From positions 1-6,217 of the forward strand of contig CAAGFH010000219.1 in NCBI GenBank assembly GCA_900769095.1: DNA of 6,217 nt, read 5' to 3'. The stretch is from Methanobacteriaceae archaeon. GTDB taxonomy: Archaea > Methanobacteriota > Methanobacteria > Methanobacteriales > Methanobacteriaceae. Below the pieces are notes generated by a model, which searched no databases, had not been told where the DNA came from, and saw only the letters and a program-made list of their open reading frames with translations. The position numbers and the translations under genes are program-made. Positions 1-6,104 of the stretch are shown piece after piece. Position 1 is the stretch's first letter, and each line of letters begins with the position of its first letter.

Positions 1-132
1 GAAATATTCATGAAGAATACCTGCTGCATCAACATAATCTCCAGTAAATCCTTTAATACAAAGCAATATAATTCCAATAGCCATTAATACTAGAGCTAAT
101 AACTTAGTTTTGTTTTTTACTAGATTATCCAT
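1..132 (-). CDS. DUF3955-like small membrane protein, N-terminal part (runs off window)
   Basis: The first 44 codons of a minus-strand gene that leaves the window at base 1. The reading starts MDNLVKNKTKLLAL, continues through a hydrophobic helix (about residues 10-27) and reaches the motif GDYVDAAGILHEYF. A short N-terminal helix followed by G-x-YVD-x-x-G-x-LHE is what I recall of DUF3955, a family of roughly 60-70 residue two-helix membrane proteins of unknown function; this assignment is from memory of the family pattern. The ATG is supported by a perfect GGAGGT (139-144) six bases upstream. A TATA-like element and T-tract separate it from the synthetase gene upstream, so it is probably transcribed alone. 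The C-terminal half cannot be seen. Confidence 0.72.
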   Translation of the reverse strand, partial: MDNLVKNKTKLLALVLMAIGIILLCIKGFTGDYVDAAGILHEYF

Positions 133-138
133 TAGTAT

Positions 139-195
139 ACCTCCAAAAATATCTGTTGGATATTATAGTATAGAAAAAATGTTATTTATATTTTT
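139..195 (-). promoter_or_regulatory. Promoter and ribosome binding site of the DUF3955-like gene
   Basis: On the minus strand, AAAAATATAAATAA (183-195) resembles an archaeal TATA box with an A-rich BRE. It would place the transcript start near 160-165 and give a leader of about 30 nt. GGAGGT at 139-144, complementary to the 16S rRNA 3' end, lies six bases from the ATG. The ribosome site is clear; the TATA assignment is inference in very AT-rich DNA. Confidence 0.5.
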
Positions 196-219
196 GGACA
201 AGGTATGGAATTTATTTTT

Positions 220-258
220 AAAAAAAAGTAAATTGTGAGGAGTTTTATAATTCTCCTC
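220..258 (-). terminator. Terminator of the regulator/synthetase operon
   Basis: Read on the minus strand, GAGGAG (258-253) and CTCCTC (242-237) form a six-pair GC-rich stem around a 10-nt loop that contains the synthetase stop codon. It is followed by a run of eight T (227-220). A T-tract alone can end archaeal transcription, and the hairpin strengthens the call. Confidence 0.55.
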
Positions 259-1909
259 TTTCGCGTCTTTCATCTAATAATTTAAGACCGATGTCACCTA
301 ATTTGTATTTTTGGATTTTTCCACTGGTTGTAAGTGGGAATTCATCTACAAAGAATACGTATTTAGGTACTTTGTATCTTGCAATAGATCCTATACAGAA
401 ATCACGGATATCTGCTTCTGTTATATCATCAAAGCCGTCTTCTCTTATGATAAATGCTCCAACGATTTCTCCGTATTTTTCATCTGGAATTCCTGCTACC
501 TGAACGTCACGTACACAATCGTGGGTAAATAAGAATTCTTCGATTTCACGTGGGTAGATGTTTTCCCCACCACGGATAATCATATCTTTAATACGTCCTA
601 CAATGGAGTAGTATCCGTCTTCATCGATTTTTGCAAGGTCTCCTGAGTGTAACCATCCATCCGGTTCAATAGCTTCAGCGGTTTTCTCAGGCATGTTGTA
701 GTATCCTTTCATTACGTTGAATCCTCTACACATGATTTCTCCAGTTTCTCCAACACCCACTTCTTCACCAGTTTCAGGATCTACAATTTTTACTTCAATG
801 TTTGGGAATTTACGTCCAACAGTATTGATTTTTTTCTCAAATGAATCTGCAGCATTAGTTTGTGTAAAACCAGGTGCTGCTTCAGTAAGACCATATACAC
901 TGGTAATTTCCTTCATGTTCATTTTTTCGATTGCATCTTTCATGGTTTCAACAGGACAGGTAGAACCTGCCATAATACCAGTACGTAATGAGGACATGTC
1001 AAACATGTCAAACATTGGGTGGTTCATCATACCGATAAACATTGTTGGTACTCCGTAAATAGAAGTACATTTTTCTTTTTGGATTGATGAAATAGCAAGT
1101 AACGGATCGTATTCTTCAAGAACAACCATAGTACATCCGTGGGTAATTACTGCCATTACACCTAAAACAGTACCGAAACAATGGAAAAGAGGCACTTGTA
1201 AGAGTAATCTGTCTTTTGGAGAATAATTCATGTTTTCTCCGATGTAGTAACCGTCGTTTACAATATTACGGCTGGTTAACATTACACCTTTTGGGAATCC
1301 TTCAGTTCCTGAAGTATATTGCATATTGATTACATCGTATTGAGTAACTGAGTCTTTGATTTCTTGGTATTTTTCATCATCATAGTTCATACCAAGTAAT
1401 AATAATTCGTTAGTGTTATACATCCCACGGTGTTTTTCCTGACCTATATGGAAAACAAATTTTAAGTGAGGGAACTTTTCAGCAACTAAATGACCTCTTG
1501 CACAGGTTTTAAGTTCCGGTACAAGTTCATTAATGATATCAAAATAGCTGGTATCCCTGAACGCATCAGTCATAGCTAATGCTTTCATATCAGATTGGCC
1601 TAATACATACTCTAATTCGTGAGATTGGTAAGCAGTATTAACTGTTACGATTGTTGCACCAATTTTTGCAGTTGCAAACATGTAAGTCAACCATTCAGGT
1701 ACGTTTTTAGCCCATATACCAACATGGTCTCCTTTTTCAATACCTATAGCTAACATTCCTTTAGCTAAATTGTCAACTCTTTCATCAAATTCTTTGTATG
1801 TAAATCTTAAGTTCCTATCAGGATAAACGATAAATTCATGATCTGGTTGTTTTTCAACCATTGTTTCGAAAAACTTTCCGAGAGAAAGTTCTGTAAATAA
1901 TTCACTCAT
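245..1909 (-). CDS. AMP-forming acyl-CoA synthetase (AMP-dependent synthetase/ligase)
   Basis: A 554-residue ANL-superfamily enzyme that activates a carboxylic acid to an acyl-adenylate with ATP and then to the CoA thioester; cytoplasmic. The phosphate-binding loop is [11 protein letters not shown] (198-208), with Glu203 where Thr is commoner. YGLTE (339-343) is the A5 adenylate motif. [11 protein letters not shown] (418-428) carries ribose-binding Asp424. [16 protein letters not shown] (438-453) is the A8 hinge. [10 protein letters not shown] (525-534) carries catalytic Lys531. Length is normal and the frame intact. The ATG has GGAGGT six bases upstream (1916-1921). It follows the XRE-cupin gene on the same strand, 174 bp downstream, so the two are probably co-transcribed. 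The substrate cannot be read from sequence: medium- or branched-chain acids fit the family, and 2-methylbutyrate or isobutyrate uptake for amino-acid synthesis is a reasonable guess for a rumen or gut methanogen. It is less like classical acetyl-CoA synthetase, which is about 100 residues longer. Confidence 0.93.
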   Translation of the reverse strand: MSELFTELSLGKFFETMVEKQPDHEFIVYPDRNLRFTYKEFDERVDNLAKGMLAIGIEKGDHVGIWAKNVPEWLTYMFATAKIGATIVTVNTAYQSHELEYVLGQSDMKALAMTDAFRDTSYFDIINELVPELKTCARGHLVAEKFPHLKFVFHIGQEKHRGMYNTNELLLLGMNYDDEKYQEIKDSVTQYDVINMQYTSGTEGFPKGVMLTSRNIVNDGYYIGENMNYSPKDRLLLQVPLFHCFGTVLGVMAVITHGCTMVVLEEYDPLLAISSIQKEKCTSIYGVPTMFIGMMNHPMFDMFDMSSLRTGIMAGSTCPVETMKDAIEKMNMKEITSVYGLTEAAPGFTQTNAADSFEKKINTVGRKFPNIEVKIVDPETGEEVGVGETGEIMCRGFNVMKGYYNMPEKTAEAIEPDGWLHSGDLAKIDEDGYYSIVGRIKDMIIRGGENIYPREIEEFLFTHDCVRDVQVAGIPDEKYGEIVGAFIIREDGFDDITEADIRDFCIGSIARYKVPKYVFFVDEFPLTTSGKIQKYKLGDIGLKLLDERRERGEL

Positions 1910-2083
1910 TGGATAACCTCCATTCTATTAAATTCAACAGCATTCATACTTGTAAAACATTCTTGCAAACCCAACAACAAATAACGCAAATCCAAACTAC
2001 GAGTGAAAAATCTAATTAAACCATTACTGTTTTTTTGTTGTTTTAATACTATCTCAAACATTTTATCAAGACCGTTATTTAGT
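1910..2083 (-). other. 174-bp gap inside the regulator/synthetase operon
   Basis: Spacer between the regulator stop and the synthetase ATG. It ends in the strong GGAGGT site at 1916-1921. I see no convincing TATA box, T-tract terminator or stable hairpin, so read-through from the regulator promoter is the simplest reading. An open reading frame crosses it on the minus strand (1906-2190) but overlaps the regulator, lacks a ribosome site and looks spurious. Confidence 0.45.
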
Positions 2084-2656
2084 TTAATATGGAGTGTATA
2101 ATACTGCAAGGATTTTTGCCTTGTCTTCACCGCTTGCGTGAAGGTGGTGAGGTACTGCAGAATCGTAGAATATTGTATCTCCTTTTCCAATGATAAATGA
2201 GTCTTTACCGTAAATTACTTCAATTTCTCCTTCTAAAACATAAATGAATTCTTCACCTTCGTGAGATGATAATTCTTTTTCTCCTTCTTCAAATTCAATA
2301 TCAATTAAGAATGGATCGATGTTTCTGTCAATTTTACCTGCTCCTAATGAGTGGAACTCTAAGTTAGTTGCATTGGTTACATCTTCTCTACCTGAGAAGT
2401 AAAGGGAGTTTTCAGTTACACCATTTCTGGTGACTACTGGACCAAGTTCTGGAGTGTCATCTAAGAAAGTTCCTAAACGTACTCCAAGTGCTCTTGCCAT
2501 TTTGGTTAATGGAGTAAGAGAAGGAATAACTTCACCAGCTTCCATAGCTTGTAAAACTTCAAGTTTTACTCCACTTCTTTCAGCGAGGTCTTCAATAGTC
2601 ATATCTTGTCTAGCTCTAATGTCTTTAATCTTCTTTGCAAAATTTTCGTTTGTCAT
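2084..2656 (-). CDS. XRE-family transcriptional regulator with C-terminal cupin domain
   Basis: A 190-residue cytoplasmic DNA-binding protein of the HTH_3 plus cupin_2 architecture. Residues about 6-65 are the helix-turn-helix (KKIKDIRARQDMTIEDLAER, then SGVKLEVLQAMEAGEVIPS). Residues about 117-187 are the cupin barrel, with motif 1 at SSHEGEEFIYVLEGEIEV (130-147; His132, Glu136) and motif 2 at GDTIFYDSAVPHHLHA (159-174; His170). The barrel usually binds a small ligand or metal that controls DNA binding. The start has GTGA (2661-2664) four bases upstream, in the same register as its neighbours but weaker. It is followed by the acyl-CoA synthetase, a pairing I recall from other methanogens and anaerobic bacteria, which suggests that it senses the acid or acyl-CoA. 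A palindrome at its own predicted transcript start suggests autoregulation. Confidence 0.93.
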   Translation of the reverse strand: MTNENFAKKIKDIRARQDMTIEDLAERSGVKLEVLQAMEAGEVIPSLTPLTKMARALGVRLGTFLDDTPELGPVVTRNGVTENSLYFSGREDVTNATNLEFHSLGAGKIDRNIDPFLIDIEFEEGEKELSSHEGEEFIYVLEGEIEVIYGKDSFIIGKGDTIFYDSAVPHHLHASGEDKAKILAVLYTPY

Positions 2657-2683
2657 ATTTTCACTTTTTAAATTTTTTGGATT

Positions 2684-2703
2684 TACTTAAAACAATTTAA
2701 GTA
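2684..2703. promoter_or_regulatory. Perfect inverted repeat, candidate operator of the XRE-cupin regulator
   Basis: TACTTAAA (2684-2691), four bases, TTTAAGTA (2696-2703): a perfect 8-bp dyad 28 bp upstream of the regulator start. Counting about 25 bp from the TATA box puts transcription start at about 2703, so the dyad would occupy roughly +1 to +20, a usual place for an archaeal repressor site. Function is inferred from geometry. Confidence 0.55.
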
Positions 2704-2725
2704 TTTATAATTATATTCAAAACAG

Positions 2726-2733
2726 TATATAAA
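2726..2733 (-). promoter_or_regulatory. TATA box of the regulator/synthetase operon
   Basis: TTTATATA on the minus strand matches the methanogen TATA consensus exactly. It lies about 73 bp upstream of the regulator ATG, predicting a start near 2703 and a leader of about 45 nt. A second TATA-like run further upstream (about 2797-2806) is less well placed. Confidence 0.6.
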
Positions 2734-2805
2734 CATATCTCAAAAATTAAACAAATAAACAATTTTTCCATATACTTTAAAAAATAAAATGTACACATTA
2801 TATAC

Positions 2806-2829
2806 AAAAAATGATTGAAAAAACAAAAA
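2806..2829 (-). terminator. T-tract terminator after the potassium channel gene
   Basis: Immediately after the channel stop codon the minus strand reads T5, G, T6 (2829-2818), then another T6 (2811-2806). There is no stem. Successive T-tracts are the usual archaeal intrinsic end signal, and they isolate the channel from the downstream regulator. Confidence 0.5.
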
Positions 2830-3601
2830 TCACTCTTTTAATATTTCATCTAATTTTTCATGCAACATCAAATTTTCTTCACGAGACAATGCAAGTTCAT
2901 TTTTAATCACCTTCAATTCAACATCCATCATGTCAATTTTTTGATTTAAGAGATTTACGCCTTCTTCAGTATCAGAATCAATATTTAAAATTTTATCTGT
3001 AAAGTAAGAAGATATCGCACCAGACAGTGTTGAGAATACAAAAATTCCCATTACAAGCAAGAACAGAGATATTACTTTTGCAACAAATGTATTTGGAGTT
3101 ACATCACCATATCCTACAGTTGTTAATGTAACAACAACAAACCATAAGCTATCGAATAGATTTAATGATGGATCCATGACATACAATGAAAATGTGAATA
3201 TTATTACTGTAAAAACAATCCAACCTAAAATTTTATCCAGTTTTGTATTTTCTAAAAAACGATGAAAATTATTAAAATATTTTTCAACAACATTGGATAA
3301 TTTGAACAATTTGAATAACAACAACAATCTAAAAGAAATGAAATACATTGAAAATACCAATTCAAATGGAATGATTGCAATTATGTATAATAGATTTGCC
3401 TTTAAAAATTGCATTTTATTATTCTTACCATTCATTTTCATGAACCAATCAAATAAAAGAATAATACATGTGATTACATCAAATAGAACTATGAAATTTA
3501 AAGTTCCCAATGAAACATCAGCCAATAAAAAAATTGAGTACCATTACACAGTCAACAAAAATCAATAGATTTATACCTTTAAACAAATAATCTGATGCCA
3601 A
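2830..3601 (-). CDS. Voltage-sensor-type potassium channel, frameshifted in an A7/T7 run
   Basis: A six-helix potassium channel of the plasma membrane. The uninterrupted frame starts at TTG 3525 (231 residues) and lacks S1 and a ribosome site. Upstream, TTG 3601 has AGGTGA (3606-3611) in the register used by neighbouring genes. It begins MASDYLFKGINLLIFVDC, a good S1 helix, but runs into TGA just after seven T (3527-3533). Removing one T joins the frames into 256 residues. In that numbering S2 is about 34-53, S3 68-86, S4 88-105 (Arg91, Lys97, Lys100), S5 124-141, filter TVGYGD 161-166 and S6 174-197. Residues 215-256 are a charged heptad-like coiled coil, a likely tetramerisation segment. 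No RCK or TrkA-N domain follows. It is transcribed divergently from the M14-like gene. The channel identity is certain; whether the break is real, an error or rescued by slippage is open. Confidence 0.85.
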
Positions 3602-3722
3602 TATTTCACCTAAATAAATATTTAAATTAACTTAATAATAATCTTTTCTTTTAGAAAAAATATTTTAAAATACTTTATTTAATAAAATTCCGAATTATTG
3701 AACTTAAATGTAAGAAAAAAGA

Positions 3723-3733
3723 TTTATAATATA
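3723..3733 (+). promoter_or_regulatory. TATA box for the structured leader or small RNA
   Basis: TTTATAATATA preceded by an A-rich BRE-like run (about 3714-3720). Counting about 25 bp predicts transcription from the G at 3749 or 3751, exactly where the first hairpin begins. This agreement supports the call in otherwise AT-rich DNA. Confidence 0.45.
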
Positions 3734-3748
3734 GTTTTAAATTAATTA

Positions 3749-3845
3749 GTGTAGAGATTTTAATATCTCTACCATCTTCATTTAGAAAAAATATTAGTAT
3801 CTGAGAACTTGATGAGGTTGGACTCAATCTGACCTTATCAATTAT
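3749..3845 (+). ncRNA. Candidate structured RNA (leader element or small RNA) upstream of the M14-like gene
   Basis: Two hairpins follow the TATA box. Hairpin 1 (3751-3772) has arms GTAGAGAT and ATCTCTAC with a 6-nt loop. Hairpin 2 (3809-3841) has a 14-pair uninterrupted stem with a 5-nt loop, CTCAA. Three of its pairs are G-U in the plus-strand RNA (3814/3836, 3819/3831, 3820/3830), and these would be A-C mismatches on the other strand, so the structure fits plus-strand RNA. UGAG at 3802-3805 can pair with CUCA in the loop (3823-3826), a possible pseudoknot. The element ends about 55 nt before the M14-like start with no T-run between, which favours a 5' leader over a separate small RNA. No known riboswitch class was recognised. 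Confidence 0.4.
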
Positions 3846-3897
3846 CACTAAACTATTAAGTATAAAAAATAAATAATACAACATAAAAGGTGAAAAT

Positions 3898-4593
3898 GTG
3901 CAAAAGAAAACAAAAATCATTTTAATTGTTATCCTATTGTTAATTCTTGGTGCACTAATATATTATCAAAATGAAGAACTCAACAATGCCACATATAGAA
4001 TGTTAGGTGATAATGATTTAGGAACTGTGGAAAAAATCATTTATGGTAATGAAAGTGCAAACAACACAATTGCATTAATTACAGGAATCCACCCAAGGGA
4101 AAAATTATGCATTGATCCTGAAATTAAAGCAGCCAAAGAATTTGCAAATAAAACAAATGATACTAAAATAATTCATTATCAGGTTAATGTAACAAAAGAC
4201 AAAAAAGATTATTCAAAAAGTCAGGCTAATGGAGAACAGCTTGTTCATGACTTTGTAAATCCTGATGTTACAAAATCAGATGCTGATTGTGTAATAATAG
4301 CCCACTCACATGTAGAATGGTACGGTGAAGGATTTTATCTTGCAACCCCTGAAATGGATAATGTATCTGTTAAAATAGCTGGAAAAATCAACAATACAAC
4401 AGACTTTGGATATTATCCGAGACTTGGAAATGAAACCTACAAGTCAACATCTGCAGTCTTAGTGTCAAAACCAATTGCTCAAGCAGGTTATCCTACTTTT
4501 GTATATGAGATTCCAGAAAATATTACTAAACAGAATTCAACTGACATGGCAAAAGATTTGTTTAAATTAATGGTAAAATATACCGGTGAGTAA
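3898..4593 (+). CDS. Membrane-anchored M14-like (zinc carboxypeptidase/deacylase-type) protein, extracytoplasmic
   Basis: A 231-residue protein. Lys-rich residues 1-6 and a hydrophobic helix (7-23) form an uncleaved signal anchor, and the rest faces outside. The domain suggests a divergent M14 fold: GIHPRE (63-68) supplies a His65-x-x-Glu68 zinc pair, AHSH (135-138) a third His, and FVYEIPEN (201-208) a candidate catalytic Glu. [13 protein letters not shown] (108-120) recalls the substrate-side segment of methanogen relatives. The reaction (peptide, amide or acyl hydrolysis) is not determined; this is inference from motif spacing. Twelve N-x-S/T sequons occur between Asn30 and Asn213, consistent with a glycosylated surface protein. 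The start must be GTG at 3898: the overlapping ATG at 3896 reads out of frame into a stop, and AGGTGA (3888-3893) has the local register to GTG. The acetyltransferase ATG follows its stop directly. Confidence 0.72.
   Translation: MQKKTKIILIVILLLILGALIYYQNEELNNATYRMLGDNDLGTVEKIIYGNESANNTIALITGIHPREKLCIDPEIKAAKEFANKTNDTKIIHYQVNVTKDKKDYSKSQANGEQLVHDFVNPDVTKSDADCVIIAHSHVEWYGEGFYLATPEMDNVSVKIAGKINNTTDFGYYPRLGNETYKSTSAVLVSKPIAQAGYPTFVYEIPENITKQNSTDMAKDLFKLMVKYTGE
4585..4590 (+). promoter_or_regulatory. Ribosome binding site deciding the acetyltransferase start
   Basis: GGTGAG inside the last codons of the M14-like gene; the GGT is six bases from ATG 4594, as at the neighbouring genes. Nothing similar precedes ATG 4668, so the true start is the upstream one, before the A7 break. 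Confidence 0.65.
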
Positions 4594-5162
4594 ATGGAAC
4601 TTCAAGAATACTTAGATTACGTAAAAACAGGAAAAAAATAATTGCAAATTCACCACAACACTTACTAATGCACGAATTACTTAATGAAGCTGTTAGAATT
4701 ACTCATAAGATTAACAATGAACATCACACTCCTGAAGAAATTCAGGAACTGTTTAGTGAATTGACCAATCAACCAATTAACAGAACATTAGGATTAATAC
4801 CCCCATTTAACACAGATTGCGGGAAAAATATCCATATTGGTGAAAACGTTTTTATAAATTCCGGTTGTAAAATGCAAGATCAAGGAGGAATTTACATTGG
4901 AGATGACGTTTTAATAGGCCATAATACATGTCTTCTAACATTGAATCATGCAAAAGAACCTGAAAATAGGGCAGATATGTTCCCTTCCCCAATATATATT
5001 GGAAATAAAGCATGGTTAGGTTCAAATGTCACTGTTCTTCCAGGAGTGACTATTGGCGAAGGAGCTATTGTTGCAGCAGGTGCAGTTGTTACAAAAGATG
5101 TTGAAGCAAATACCATTGTTGGGGGAATTCCAGCAAAGTTCATAAAAAATGTTAGTGAATAG
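4594..5162 (+). CDS. Sugar O-acetyltransferase (maltose/galactoside acetyltransferase family), frameshifted in an A7 run
   Basis: A left-handed beta-helix (hexapeptide repeat) enzyme moving acetyl from acetyl-CoA to a sugar hydroxyl. The intact frame from ATG 4668 (164 residues) has no ribosome site. ATG 4594, right after the M14-like stop, has GGTGAG (4585-4590) in the local register and encodes [15 protein letters not shown] before a stop at 4639. One extra A in the A7 run (4632-4638) would continue it as [16 protein letters not shown], giving 189 residues, the usual family length with the usual N-terminal helices. In the 164-residue numbering, [20 protein letters not shown] (45-64) and [20 protein letters not shown] (120-139) are typical hexapeptide coils, His94 in TLNHAK is the expected catalytic base, and GGIPAKFI (152-159) is the family C-terminus. 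Likely co-transcribed with the M14-like gene. Family certain; whether it is broken, mis-sequenced or slippage-rescued is open. Confidence 0.88.
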
Positions 5163-5171
5163 TCACTAACA
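5150..5171 (+). terminator. Hairpin over the acetyltransferase stop codon
   Basis: GTTAGTGA (5151-5158), a 4-nt loop containing the TAG stop, and TCACTAAC (5163-5170) form a perfect stem, nine pairs counting T5150-A5171. No strong T-run follows (only TTTT at about 5181), so it may stabilise the mRNA 3' end rather than terminate by itself. Confidence 0.4.
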
Positions 5172-5351
5172 AAACACCATTTTAATTAAAATAACCATCA
5201 ACCAAATTAACTTTAAATTAAAATCAATGACAAATATTTCATCTAATTTTAATTTAATTAGAACATTTCTAAAAAAATAGTTATTGAAACAAAGAAATCT
5301 ATAAATCCTAATTTTCATAAAATTTTTCATTTAACAATCAAATAAATCTAA

Positions 5352-5397
5352 TTTATATTATATTAAAAACATAAATTAAATTAATTTATATTAAGGA
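5352..5397 (+). promoter_or_regulatory. thyA promoter and ribosome binding site
   Basis: TTTATATT (5352-5359) fits an archaeal TATA box and predicts a start near 5380 with a leader of about 25 nt. AAGGA (5393-5397), eight bases from the ATG, is a modest ribosome site, unlike the GGTGA type of the upstream genes. A second TTTATATT (5385-5392) is too close to the ATG. The rest of the 5163-5405 spacer is AT-rich, with a 7-bp dyad at 5242-5262 (TCTAATT/AATTAGA) of no known role. Confidence 0.45.
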
Positions 5398-5405
5398 CTG
5401 TTATT

Positions 5406-6104
5406 ATGCTAACCATTAATCAATGTTATTTAGATTTTGTAGATAAAATTTTAAAACAAGGAAAAGAAACTTATAAGGACTCCAATCATCATTTAGTGGA
5501 AAGTCTTGGAAACTTTTACATTATTGATGATCCTTTAGATTTAAAATTCAGAGCAAAATATCAACATTACACTACTCAAATGATGTTGGATGACATTAAA
5601 TCCGGAAGATTTGACATTGACGGTTGTCCTATTAAAAGTGATGCTCTTTATGAATATGTAAAATCCGCAGAAAACCCAGATGACCAAGGATTTGTCTACA
5701 CTTACCCTAACCGTATCTTTGCTCATTTCAATATTGATCAATTTAACACAATGAAAGAGAGAATATTGACTGCGACCGGTTCAAATCGTGCAGTAGCAGT
5801 TACAATTGATCCAGAACTCGATGCTGAAAGAGAAGATATCCCATGCCTTCAGTTTTTACAATGCATTGTTCGTGATAATGAATTAACAATCCACTGTTTA
5901 TTCAGAAGTAATGATATTTTTGGTGCATTTTACTCAAATATGTTTTTCATAGCATATTTAGGTCTTAAAATGAAAGAAGAAGTCAACAAAGAAATTGTTG
6001 GTGAAAAATTAAACTTTGGTGGAGTTCACTACCACTCAACTTCTGGCCACATTTACAATACTGACTTAAAAGCAGCACGTAAATTAATAAAAACAAATAA
6101 ATAA
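5406..6104 (+). CDS. thyA: Thymidylate synthase, methanogen (archaeal ThyA) type
   Basis: A 232-residue cytoplasmic enzyme that methylates dUMP to dTMP. It belongs to the short archaeal branch of ThyA (around 220-235 residues, against 264 in E. coli), so length is normal. The nucleophile is Cys147 in IPCLQFLQC (145-153), matching the bacterial PC dipeptide. RSNDIFGAFYSN (167-178) matches the bacterial RS-x-D...N phosphate- and uracil-binding segment (Arg167, Ser168, Asp170, Asn178). HYHSTSGHIY (208-217) is the C-terminal dUMP-contact region. In methanogens the one-carbon donor may be a methanopterin rather than a folate; that is background, not read here. It is single, with its own promoter upstream and a hairpin terminator overlapping the stop, and converges on the next gene. 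The frame is intact. Confidence 0.92.
   Translation: MLTINQCYLDFVDKILKQGKETYKDSNHHLVESLGNFYIIDDPLDLKFRAKYQHYTTQMMLDDIKSGRFDIDGCPIKSDALYEYVKSAENPDDQGFVYTYPNRIFAHFNIDQFNTMKERILTATGSNRAVAVTIDPELDAEREDIPCLQFLQCIVRDNELTIHCLFRSNDIFGAFYSNMFFIAYLGLKMKEEVNKEIVGEKLNFGGVHYHSTSGHIYNTDLKAARKLIKTNK

Larger units (their letters stand above)
3602..3897. other. 296-bp divergent spacer with promoters and RNA-like structure
   Basis: Region between the channel start (leftward) and the M14-like gene (rightward). Very AT-rich up to about 3720; the stretch 3749-3841 is richer in G and C and holds two hairpins, listed separately. No clear TATA box for the channel could be singled out among many AT runs. A minus-strand open frame (3675-3920) crosses it but has no ribosome site and covers the structured segment, so it is not called. 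Confidence 0.5.

Noticed and set aside
291..1058. Plus-strand open frames inside the synthetase
   Set aside because: Antisense shadows of a fully conserved enzyme, without ribosome sites or domain content.
1906..2190. Minus-strand open frame of 94 codons spanning the operon gap
   Set aside because: It overlaps the regulator gene in another frame, has no ribosome site and no recognisable domain.
2788..2799. Short dyad AATGT-AC-ACATT between the channel and regulator genes
   Set aside because: Only five-base arms and not placed near a predicted start; too weak to call a second operator.
3801..3806. CTGAGA resembling the TPP riboswitch core
   Set aside because: The other conserved TPP segments are missing and the downstream gene is unrelated to thiamine.
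3801..3832. Box C/D guide RNA: CTGA, five bases, TGATGA, 13 bases, CTGA fits a D'-C'-guide-D half
   Set aside because: No upstream C box lies at the needed distance and no flanking terminal stem is present; the same bases are explained by the continuous 14-pair hairpin. Worth a quick comparison of the 13-nt guide with rRNA and tRNA before full dismissal.
3675..3920. Minus-strand open frame across the divergent spacer
   Set aside because: Composition is low-complexity Phe/Leu/Ile/Lys as expected from AT-rich DNA, there is no ribosome site, and it covers the structured RNA segment.
5234..5250. 17-base identity with 2841-2857 (end of the channel gene)
   Set aside because: AT-rich, no flanking similarity and no target-site features; most likely chance in such biased sequence.
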